DNA from: Weissella hellenica
Lineage (GTDB): Bacteria > Bacillota > Bacilli > Lactobacillales > Lactobacillaceae
Assembly (NCBI RefSeq): GCF_005405545.1
Contig: NZ_BJEG01000014.1
Coordinates: 1 to 60,267 of the forward strand
Length of the DNA: 60,267 nucleotides
Direction of reading: 5' to 3'
Positions 53,588 to 60,267 of this stretch are shown here, piece after piece. Made by a program: the position numbers and the translations under genes. The notes beneath the pieces were generated by a model, which saw only the letters and a program-made list of their open reading frames with translations, was not told the origin of the DNA and did not search any database. Each line of letters opens with the position of its first letter. Position 1 is the first letter of the stretch.

Positions 53588-54391
53588 CTAGTAATTATTT
53601 AAAATGGTATCGATTGGATCGCCACCGTTTGAGCCGCTTCCTGAACCGCCCTTACCTGAACCACCATTAAATCGTGGTGATAATTGTAGGTAAATCAAAG
53701 CTAGCACAAGACCAATCATACCCATGGCAATCAAGTTCAACTCTGAAACTGCTGACAAAGCAAATCCCAAGAAGAAAAATGGCCAAAGTTCAGCAGTAGC
53801 CATCATATTAATAACCATTGCATATCCAACAACAACAATAAAGCCACCGGCTACAGCCAATCCCTTAGTAATCACGTCAGGAATTGCGTTCAATGCATCA
53901 TTAACAGGACCAGCACCAACAGCCATGACGATAATAACAGGAATTGCAATACGCAATCCTTGTAGACTCAAGGCTGTCCAGTGAACTGTTTCAACCCCAC
54001 GCAAACTTCCCTTTTCAGCTTGCTTATCAGCAACGTGAGCCAAAGCAACTGTCAATGTACGAACACCAATTGTCAAAACTTGACCAGCTACAGCTAAGGG
54101 AATAGCAATTGCCATACCAGTATCAACGCTAACTTGTGCTGGACCAGTAACCAAGTAAGCTGAAACAGCTGATGCTAAGGCAGCATCGGGTGCGACAGCA
54201 GCTCCAATGTTCATCCAACCTAACGCCAACATTTGTAATGTTCCACCAAGAATAATTCCTTCAGTCAAATGACCATTAGCTAACCCAATTAATGTGGCAG
54301 CTACTAATGGTTGGTGAAACTGAAATTGATCTAAAATCCCATCCATTCCTGCTAGGAATGCAAATAGAACTACGAAAAACGCTGAAATCAT
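53588..54391 (-). CDS. manY: Mannose-family PTS subunit IIC
   Basis: This 267-aa integral membrane subunit has about eight hydrophobic segments and the motif NGHLTEGIILGGTLQMLALGW. Glycine/serine-rich C-terminal tail (GGSGKGGSGSGS) follows the last helix. It forms the sugar channel with IID. It lies between manX and manZ. Confidence 0.95.
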   Translation of the reverse strand: MISAFFVVLFAFLAGMDGILDQFQFHQPLVAATLIGLANGHLTEGIILGGTLQMLALGWMNIGAAVAPDAALASAVSAYLVTGPAQVSVDTGMAIAIPLAVAGQVLTIGVRTLTVALAHVADKQAEKGSLRGVETVHWTALSLQGLRIAIPVIIVMAVGAGPVNDALNAIPDVITKGLAVAGGFIVVVGYAMVINMMATAELWPFFFLGFALSAVSELNLIAMGMIGLVLALIYLQLSPRFNGGSGKGGSGSGSNGGDPIDTILNNY

Positions 54392-54427
54392 GCGTTATCC
54401 TCCCGAATAATTTTCTATAAAAAGTAA

Positions 54428-55402
54428 TTATGACTTTTTCAATAAGTCAAAAACGTCCTTGCCTTGATCAGCAGGAACTTTTCGAACATCAAACGTAATA
54501 CCATTATCACGTAGGTACTCTAAAGTTTTAATATCTTCTTCATCAACGGCAACTGCATTTGTTAGCATACGCTTACCTTCAGAATGAGACATTGAACCAA
54601 TATTCACTTTGTCTAATTTAACGCCACTTTCAACTGCTTTGGCAACATCTTGTGGTGTTTCAAACAAAAGTAAAGCTTTAACAGTAGCAAAACGAGGGTC
54701 ATCCCAAACATCAGCCAATTTTTGCACCGGCACAACATTAACCTTAACCCCTACTGGTGCAGCTTGTGTTAACAAAGTCTTACGTAGTTCATCCTTTGAT
54801 ACACTATCTGACACAACAATAATTCTATTTGGCGATACTGACTTAGTCCATGCTGTTGCAACTTGTCCGTGCAACAAACGTGAGTCAATTCGTGCTAGGC
54901 GAATGTCCATCGTTGCCGATCCAGTATGAATGACTTCATCCACATTGCCTGCCTCAACAACTGGCTCATCATCAGCACTTTTTGAAACTTCTACTGCTGC
55001 GTCCTTGGTTTCGGGTAGAGTTTTAACACCATCTCGTGCAACTGGCATCAAGTAACTTGCAATTTCAGCAGCTGTTTCCATTGTGAAACGAGCCCCATAA
55101 GCTTCTACTAACATTGGCAAATTTAGACCCGTAATAATGGCCATTCGGTCCTCCTGTACGGCTTGAATACGAGATGCAGCATTAAATGGTGAACCTCCCC
55201 ATAAATCAACAAGGAACAAAACTTGTCCCTCCGGTTCAAATGTTGCTAAAGCATCTTCGAACTTCTTCATCAAATCTTCTGGACCTTCATTCGGCATAAA
55301 TGTTACAACTTGAACATTTTCCTGTTCTCCAAAGATCATTTGACCAGATTGTCGGATACCCGCAGCAAATTCACCATGACTAGCAATAATGAAATTTACC
55401 AT
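54428..55402 (-). CDS. manX: Mannose-family PTS fused subunits IIAB
   Basis: This 324-aa cytoplasmic protein has a IIA domain at 1-130 with phosphorylated His9 ([11 protein letters not shown]), an acidic linker at 130-160, and a IIB domain at 163-324 with His178 ([13 protein letters not shown]). Phosphate passes from HPr to IIA, IIB and the incoming sugar. The start at 55402 follows AAGGAG; a longer frame is unsupported. It is the first gene of manX-manY-manZ, preceded by a cre-overlapped promoter and a palindrome. Confidence 0.95.
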   Translation of the reverse strand: MVNFIIASHGEFAAGIRQSGQMIFGEQENVQVVTFMPNEGPEDLMKKFEDALATFEPEGQVLFLVDLWGGSPFNAASRIQAVQEDRMAIITGLNLPMLVEAYGARFTMETAAEIASYLMPVARDGVKTLPETKDAAVEVSKSADDEPVVEAGNVDEVIHTGSATMDIRLARIDSRLLHGQVATAWTKSVSPNRIIVVSDSVSKDELRKTLLTQAAPVGVKVNVVPVQKLADVWDDPRFATVKALLLFETPQDVAKAVESGVKLDKVNIGSMSHSEGKRMLTNAVAVDEEDIKTLEYLRDNGITFDVRKVPADQGKDVFDLLKKS

Positions 55403-55439
55403 AATTGCCACGCTCCTTAATATATATATATTTAATTCA

Positions 55440-55460
55440 ACGTACAAAAGTTTTGTACGT
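55440..55460. promoter_or_regulatory. Perfect palindrome at the man transcription start
   Basis: ACGTACAAAA and TTTTGTACGT flank a single central base. The 21-bp palindrome begins 6 bp past the -10 box and covers the expected start site, a classic position for a repressor. Confidence 0.65.
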
Positions 55461-55465
55461 CTTTT

Positions 55466-55495
55466 ATTATAAACTATATTGTATGTCCTTGTAAA
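55466..55495 (-). promoter_or_regulatory. Promoter of the man PTS operon
   Basis: TTTACA (-35, 55490-55495), an 18-bp spacer and TATAAT (-10, 55466-55471) on the minus strand. Confidence 0.75.
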
Positions 55496-55503
55496 CGGTT
55501 GCA
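55490..55503. promoter_or_regulatory. Candidate catabolite responsive element (cre)
   Basis: On the minus strand TGCAACCGTTTACA matches TGWAANCGNTNWCA at 13 of 14 positions. It overlaps the man -35 box, so CcpA binding would repress. Confidence 0.7.
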
Positions 55504-55584
55504 GTAATGCCTTTTGTTGTACTTTAGAAATCGGGACAGTTATTTTTTTTAGTCCTTTTTTTTTGGTTAGAAAATACCTGAAAA

Positions 55585-55593
55585 TGATATAAT
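55585..55593 (+). promoter_or_regulatory. Extended -10 promoter of the YfhO-type gene
   Basis: TGATATAAT carries a perfect -10 with the TG extension; no convincing -35 is present. The start codon is about 30 bp downstream. Confidence 0.45.
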
Positions 55594-55622
55594 ACTTTGA
55601 TAGTCTTTTGGAGGTATCAAAC

Positions 55623-58424
55623 ATGCCCAGGCAACTTAAACAGTCATCTAAACTTGTTATGACTTACACATTTTTATTTTTTATTTTAGCAATATGTATA
55701 TTTGCACCTTATTATTTCACCAATACATCATTAATTTGGCAATCTGATGGAATTGCCCAACATTATCCCGCCTTAGTACAATGGCAATCTGATCTTAAAA
55801 ACATTATTTTTAATCATAAATTCCCAATTAATTGGTCTTGGCAATTAGGTCTTGGTAATGATTACTACCAAACTTTTTCTTACTACACCTTAGGTGACAT
55901 CTTCACATATGGTACTGCTTTTATTTCAGAAAAGCATTTATTAACTTACTATAATGTAATGATTATTATTAGATTATATTTTGCCGGTTTAGCTTGCTTA
56001 ATGTTTATCCAACATTGGTTTAAACCATCCCACACTTGGCAATATCAAGTAGCCGCATTAACATATGTTTTTTCTGGATACACTGCTTTTTCTGCTTTTG
56101 AGCATCCTTTTTTTATTAATCCATTGATCATTTTTCCATTACTTATTTGGTCAATGCATTATGCATTGACTAAAAATAAATACTCTCCTCTTATTTTGAT
56201 GGCTTTTTGGACGATTTGGAATAATTTTTATTTTGCTTTTATGTTAATAATTGGTCTTATTGTATTCTGGATAGGCTATCATTATCAGCACAAAACTTGG
56301 CTAGCCTGGCAATCGCATCTCAAAATTCTTGTGGCAGGAATCATTGCCCTTATGCTAGCAGCACCATTATTTTTCCCTAGTGTTGATGCCGTGTTAAATT
56401 CGGCCCGTACGAACTCTGGGCTAGCCAATGGCTTAACAATTTACCCACTGTATTATTATTTGGCATTACCTGGTAATTTAATTGCTAACCTCACTACTCC
56501 GTCATTTTGGTTGACTGGTGGTTTTAGTGCTATTAGTGTTATGGTCATTATTTTTTCACTACGTCGCTGGCACCGTTATCAATTATTCAATATTTTATGG
56601 ATTATTACCTTTTTAGGATGCTGTACGCCTTTATTTGCAGCAATTTTAAATGGTGGTTCATCTCCATCTAATCGTTGGCTATTTATGTTATCCTTACCAA
56701 TTAGTGTCATGCTTTTTCAAATGCTTGAGCACCTATCAGAATTAACACTTCATGATTATCTATCATTTTTCATAATTGGTATTGTTGCCACTATTTCATT
56801 ACTTATCACCAGTAACTTCAACTTGAATATGCAGTTCGGTATGATTATTGCTATTTATTTTGTCACATTAATTATGTTGTGGTTTAGCCAATCCGTATCC
56901 GGATTTAGACCAGTATGGTTAGTTATTTTAGTATTGATCAATATTTTTTTCATAACCGCCAGAAATCATACGAATAATACTAACCCTGCTAAAACGGATT
57001 TATTATCAAATGATACTGTAAAACAATTACTAGCACAGCAAAAAGAATATCCTAAGAATAAACCAGGCTCATTCACAAGATCTTATGTAGATAATCAACT
57101 AAATAACATGACTGGTATTGCACCTGCGACAAATTTACCCATCAATGGTCCATTAAATAATATCGAAAGTTATTGGTCATTACAAAATGGTGCCGTTGGC
57201 GAAGGGCTAGCTTCCTTAAATATTAGCACTGCTAACCCAAACGACATCACTGGTAATTTAGATTCTAGAAACGTGCTTAGTAACCTATTGGGTGTGGCCG
57301 ATAGATTTGAAAATCCAGGTACATTAACACCTAATTCTTATATTGCTGACAATAATAAAACGATTAATGGTCAAACAATAACTCACTCTGATAATGCATA
57401 TCCATTGTTGTATTTAACAAATAATAATATCAATCGACAATTTTACAATAAATTAACTGCGACACAAAAAGAAGCTGTTCTAGCTGATAGTATCGTTACA
57501 CGTACTGGCAAACAACACACTTCTACCTTTGCCAATTCTGTCGTTACTGGTAATATCCGTACTGATTTAACTAAAAATCCGACACAAACTATTCATATGA
57601 CTTATACAACTCATCCTGAATTATTACCAGCCGGTTTTTATTTGAGTCCATCTAAAGCGTTAAAAGGCACTGAATTACATTTAGAAATTTCTAATATCCA
57701 ATTCAAGCCATTTACTTTTAAGCAACAACAAAAAGCCGCCTTAGCTAATTATCAATATATGTATAAACAAAACAAACAAAATCCACAAACATTAATTGAT
57801 CGTCAATATAATAAACAGGCTTACACATGGAATTGGTATAAAAAGCACATTAGTTCAATTGGAAATGGCATTAGTGGTTATACATTAACTGCCACCTACA
57901 ATGATTTTACAAATTCATTTAAACAAACTGGACAAGCCAATTTATCATTTTATAATCCATTAAAAGAAGTTACTCTTAATCTGGGTCAAGCGGCTAAAAC
58001 AAGTCAAGAAACATTCATACCACTAACTTTTAGCAAAGCTGGTCGTTATAGTTTTGATGTCCAAATTAAAGGTATTCCGACAGACAAAAGGTTTGATAAA
58101 GTTGCTAGAGAAGTAATTAATCGATCACCAGCTTATAAGTTAACCGGTAATCACATTAAAACCCATCTTAACGTTAATAAGGCGCAAATACTAGCAACAA
58201 CTATACCTTATAGTCAAGGTTGGACAATAAATGGTAATCATAAAATAATTAAACTAGATAGTGGTTTCATTGGCGTACCACTTAAGGTTGGTCAAAATAA
58301 TATTAAGCTAACTTATCGTACGCCCGGTCTGACCTTTGCAAAATATATTTGCCTATTTGGTTTCATTATTTTATTAATCGTGTTGGTATGCCAACTACGG
58401 AAACATCCAAAATTTATAAATTGA
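55623..58424 (+). CDS. YfhO-family large membrane protein
   Basis: This 933-aa polytopic protein has about 12-13 helices in its first 460 residues, an extracellular Asn/Thr/Gln-rich domain of about 430 residues, and a final helix near 905-925. The motifs [30 protein letters not shown] and GGSSPSNRW are typical of YfhO proteins, glycosyltransferase-C-like enzymes that decorate teichoic acids with sugars. Start at 55623 follows TTGGAGG; an upstream TTG is not needed. It is divergent from the man operon. Confidence 0.9.
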   Translation: MPRQLKQSSKLVMTYTFLFFILAICIFAPYYFTNTSLIWQSDGIAQHYPALVQWQSDLKNIIFNHKFPINWSWQLGLGNDYYQTFSYYTLGDIFTYGTAFISEKHLLTYYNVMIIIRLYFAGLACLMFIQHWFKPSHTWQYQVAALTYVFSGYTAFSAFEHPFFINPLIIFPLLIWSMHYALTKNKYSPLILMAFWTIWNNFYFAFMLIIGLIVFWIGYHYQHKTWLAWQSHLKILVAGIIALMLAAPLFFPSVDAVLNSARTNSGLANGLTIYPLYYYLALPGNLIANLTTPSFWLTGGFSAISVMVIIFSLRRWHRYQLFNILWIITFLGCCTPLFAAILNGGSSPSNRWLFMLSLPISVMLFQMLEHLSELTLHDYLSFFIIGIVATISLLITSNFNLNMQFGMIIAIYFVTLIMLWFSQSVSGFRPVWLVILVLINIFFITARNHTNNTNPAKTDLLSNDTVKQLLAQQKEYPKNKPGSFTRSYVDNQLNNMTGIAPATNLPINGPLNNIESYWSLQNGAVGEGLASLNISTANPNDITGNLDSRNVLSNLLGVADRFENPGTLTPNSYIADNNKTINGQTITHSDNAYPLLYLTNNNINRQFYNKLTATQKEAVLADSIVTRTGKQHTSTFANSVVTGNIRTDLTKNPTQTIHMTYTTHPELLPAGFYLSPSKALKGTELHLEISNIQFKPFTFKQQQKAALANYQYMYKQNKQNPQTLIDRQYNKQAYTWNWYKKHISSIGNGISGYTLTATYNDFTNSFKQTGQANLSFYNPLKEVTLNLGQAAKTSQETFIPLTFSKAGRYSFDVQIKGIPTDKRFDKVAREVINRSPAYKLTGNHIKTHLNVNKAQILATTIPYSQGWTINGNHKIIKLDSGFIGVPLKVGQNNIKLTYRTPGLTFAKYICLFGFIILLIVLVCQLRKHPKFIN

Positions 58425-58454
58425 CAATTAATTTAAAAGATTTGTTGATAAACA

Positions 58455-58500
58455 TTAACCCCCGCAAGTTAGAAAATAGTCTAACTTACGGGGGTTAATT
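58455..58500. terminator. Bidirectional terminator after the YfhO-type gene
   Basis: AACCCCCGCAAGTTAG and CTAACTTACGGGGGTT form a strong 16-nt-arm hairpin. The T tract is short. The 200 bp beyond it (58501-58700) hold no gene I can support. Confidence 0.75.
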
Positions 58501-58700
58501 ATATTTGTAAAAATTTTAAATATTAATCCTTGTATCGTACACAATTCAATTATTAAAGCTAATATAATCCCAAAAACAATATATATTACTATGTTTACTT
58601 TTCTAGTTATAAGCAAGTTAAACAAAAACTGGTCGTAAATATGCCAGTTCATTCAAGAAATTTTGAATTAAAGTTCCAGGCGGTTACGCACCTTATTTGA

Positions 58701-59003
58701 TTAAAATTTATCAAGTTTAAACCATTCTTCTATTGTTATCCATTGACTATTTTGATTATTTTGGATTTTATAAGCTGTAATATCATAAAGTGTTTTACGA
58801 TCTCCATCTAATGGTGACCAATAAGTTTCATCAGCACGATGAATAACCTCCCAATGAAAATATGTTTTATCATCATTATTTTCATCACGCACTAATATAC
58901 CATTTACTAATGTTATATTTTTTTCACCAATTTGTGGTGCATCGACACCAAAATCTAACATTAACTGTTGATGATTATCGCTTGTAATTGGCTCTTTTGC
59001 CAT
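58701..59003 (-). CDS. Conserved protein of unknown function (100 aa)
   Basis: This acidic, soluble 100-aa protein (SDNHQQLMLDFG, FHWEVIHRADETYWSPL, ITIEEWFKLDKF) is preceded by a clear GGAGGTATAACG site. I do not recognise a domain. It lies 57 bp downstream of the YdcF-type gene on the same strand. Confidence 0.7.
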   Translation of the reverse strand: MAKEPITSDNHQQLMLDFGVDAPQIGEKNITLVNGILVRDENNDDKTYFHWEVIHRADETYWSPLDGDRKTLYDITAYKIQNNQNSQWITIEEWFKLDKF

Positions 59004-59060
59004 ACGTTATACCTCCACTAATATTTTAGCAGTCTAATAAATATTATTGTATCATGACAT

Positions 59061-60083
59061 CTAAAATGGCCAAGACGCAATTATCACAAAGCTAATAATA
59101 AGCAGCATAATCAAAAGTATTTTTATTTTATTTTGTACTAAAATTGCTGCATATTCACGTAATAAAGCTGAAGGTAAAAAGTAATATGACGTTGGTGCCC
59201 CTGCACCGTGCGCCTTCAACTTAGCCATATCAGCATATGTCGTGCTTCGTAAAACGTGATAATTATTCGTTGTAAACAATACATTGGGTTTGCGTGTTTT
59301 ATCAGACCAATCATTATCAATTTTAATTTTAGAATACTTCATATTTTCATAGGTTGTAGTTGATTTATCTTCTATAATAATTTGGCTATCTGGAATATTC
59401 TGTGATCGTAAATACTTCGCCATCGCAAATGCTTCACTGACCGGTTCATCTGGTCCTTGTCCGCCACTAACAACGAATTTTGCCTTTGGGTTATCCTTAA
59501 GATACATTAGGCCTTTATCTAATCGGCTTTTTAATAAAGGTGTAACTTCTTCTGAACGAATACCTGCGCCTAATACGATGATATAATCAATATTCTTTTT
59601 ATATGGCACCATTTGATTTATAACTGAATATATTAAGTAACAGATAAACAAAGATACAAAAAATACATCAATCAATAAAAACGACTCAACTATTATCGCC
59701 CAATATATATTTTTAGAAAACAAATCAATCTGTAGCATAAACAATAGCACGCCAAATATAACAAAAATGTTAAGGCCAAAAGCTGCTGATAATTTTGCTA
59801 CTAAACTACGCCCTTCTTTTAGATACATAATCCTAGTATTACGTACTAAAAAGATGCAACCCATAATAATTAAAAGCGGTATTAAAATATAAAATACAAA
59901 CAATATCGCAATTGATAAAAAGTTATTTTCAACGTTAAGCTGATTTATAAAAGTTAATGATGCAATTAATGTCATAAACAGGAAAACATCCGCAAAAATT
60001 AAACTCCAAAAAACTTTCTTTTGCCAATGTAAAATTAGCATTATTATAAAAATAACAATCAGTGATATGACATAAATATTCAT
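59061..60083 (-). CDS. YdcF/ElyC/SanA-family (DUF218) membrane protein
   Basis: This 340-aa protein has five hydrophobic helices in its first 155 residues, then an extracytoplasmic DUF218 domain. The latter shows DYIIVLGAGIRSEEVTPLLKS, KFVVSGGQGPDEPVSEA, EDKSTTTYENMKYS and TTNNYHVLRS, the full family pattern, followed by a C-terminal hydrophobic segment. Relatives affect envelope or vancomycin sensitivity and undecaprenyl lipid metabolism. Start follows GGGAGAATATC. Confidence 0.9.
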   Translation of the reverse strand: MNIYVISLIVIFIIMLILHWQKKVFWSLIFADVFLFMTLIASLTFINQLNVENNFLSIAILFVFYILIPLLIIMGCIFLVRNTRIMYLKEGRSLVAKLSAAFGLNIFVIFGVLLFMLQIDLFSKNIYWAIIVESFLLIDVFFVSLFICYLIYSVINQMVPYKKNIDYIIVLGAGIRSEEVTPLLKSRLDKGLMYLKDNPKAKFVVSGGQGPDEPVSEAFAMAKYLRSQNIPDSQIIIEDKSTTTYENMKYSKIKIDNDWSDKTRKPNVLFTTNNYHVLRSTTYADMAKLKAHGAGAPTSYYFLPSALLREYAAILVQNKIKILLIMLLIISFVIIASWPF

Positions 60084-60148
60084 TGATATTCTCCCGTATT
60101 TTATTTTATATATTGCACATTATACACAATTTATATATTTTATTATAC

Positions 60149-60186
60149 AAAAAACGAGAAAACTTATATAAGTTTTCTCGTTTTTT
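60149..60186. terminator. Bidirectional terminator after tRNA-Leu
   Basis: AAAACGAGAAAACTTATA and TATAAGTTTTCTCGTTTT form a perfect 18-bp-arm hairpin ending in T6. It ends the tRNA-Leu transcript (minus strand). Confidence 0.85.
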
Positions 60187-60191
60187 AATTA

Positions 60192-60267
60192 TGCCGTCGA
60201 TGGGGGTCGAACCCATACTCCCTTGCGAGAACTGGATTTTGAGTCCAGCGCGTCTGCCAATTCCGCC
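60192..60267 (-). tRNA. tRNA-Leu (anticodon CAA), 5' end cut by the window edge
   Basis: The minus strand shows GGCGGAATTGGCAGACGC (D arm region), anticodon loop CTCAAAA with anticodon CAA in a CTGGA / TCCAG stem, a long variable arm (TTCTCGCAAGGGAGT), T arm with GGTTCGACCCC and acceptor strand CGACGGC plus A. The first approximately 10 bases lie beyond the window. It reads UUG. Confidence 0.92.

Noticed and set aside
54428-55624. Extended N-terminus of manX (74 extra residues)
   Set aside because: The extension covers the promoter, cre and palindrome; the ATG at 55402 has AAGGAG and starts the IIA domain.
58455-58652. 65-codon hydrophobic frame on the minus strand
   Set aside because: No ribosome-binding site, and the frame runs through the terminator after the YfhO-type gene.

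Overview
The window is AT-rich DNA (about 37-38% G+C by eye) from a low-GC Gram-positive lactic acid bacterium (Lactobacillales). The best guess is the Weissella/Leuconostoc group. Support comes from the FabK-type fatty acid synthesis cluster with FabT, a mannose-family PTS with a fused IIAB subunit, T-box, TPP, THF and PyrR leaders, and the choice of small conserved genes. The genus is an inference from gene content and was not tested by phylogeny. Nothing looks plasmid-borne, and no insertion sequence or CRISPR array is visible.

Layout. 0-14 kb: an unknown 340-aa protein, a LacI-family regulator, a THF-riboswitch-controlled folate uptake gene (folT), a DtxR-family regulator divergent from a His/Cys-rich small protein, rex, a DEAD-box helicase, an oxidoreductase, a nicotinamidase-like hydrolase, an rRNA methyltransferase, lemA-htpX, phosphoglucomutase and rpiA. 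14.4-24.6 kb: one long minus-strand fatty acid synthesis operon in the order fabZ/fabN-fabT-fabH-acpP-fabK-fabD-fabG-fabF-accB-fabZ-accC-accD-accA. It has a TTGACA promoter overlapped by two FabT-like boxes. 24.8-38 kb: csbD, purB, prsA, pyrR-carA-carB, a pseudouridine synthase, an EbsA-like protein, an RNase HI-like protein, a T-box-controlled NhaC-family transporter, rpmE2, lepA and a 42-aa membrane protein. 38-48.6 kb: an HdeD-like protein, cls, a quaternary-amine-type ABC transporter with a fused permease/binding protein, a TPP-riboswitch-controlled thiW-thiM-thiE operon, a LysR regulator and gap-pgk. 48.9-51.4 kb: a small regulatory island (70-aa membrane protein, ImmA/IrrE peptidase, XRE repressor), tRNA-Arg(CCG) with attachment-site-like tandem repeats, and an EndA-like nuclease. 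51.4-60.3 kb: a histidine phosphatase, a mannose-family PTS operon with its DUF956 partner, a large YfhO-type membrane protein, a YdcF-type protein and a partial tRNA-Leu(CAA).

The most striking observation is the pyrR-carA-carB unit. Both carA and carB are intact, co-translated frames that align with carbamoyl-phosphate synthase, but the catalytic residues are gone. CarA has Gly, Phe and Asp where the glutaminase Cys-His-Glu triad should be. CarB (822 aa instead of about 1060) has lost the ATP-binding loop and metal ligands of its first ATP-grasp domain, most of the second ATP-grasp domain and the allosteric domain. The carA start codon also lies behind a 10-bp hairpin that separates it from its ribosome-binding site. 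The unit looks like a maintained, pyrimidine-regulated pseudo-carbamoyl-phosphate synthase of unknown function.

A second candidate system is the XRE-ImmA pair. Its operator-like sequence recurs both in its own promoter and directly in front of the 70-aa membrane protein gene, which suggests a compact derepressible switch.
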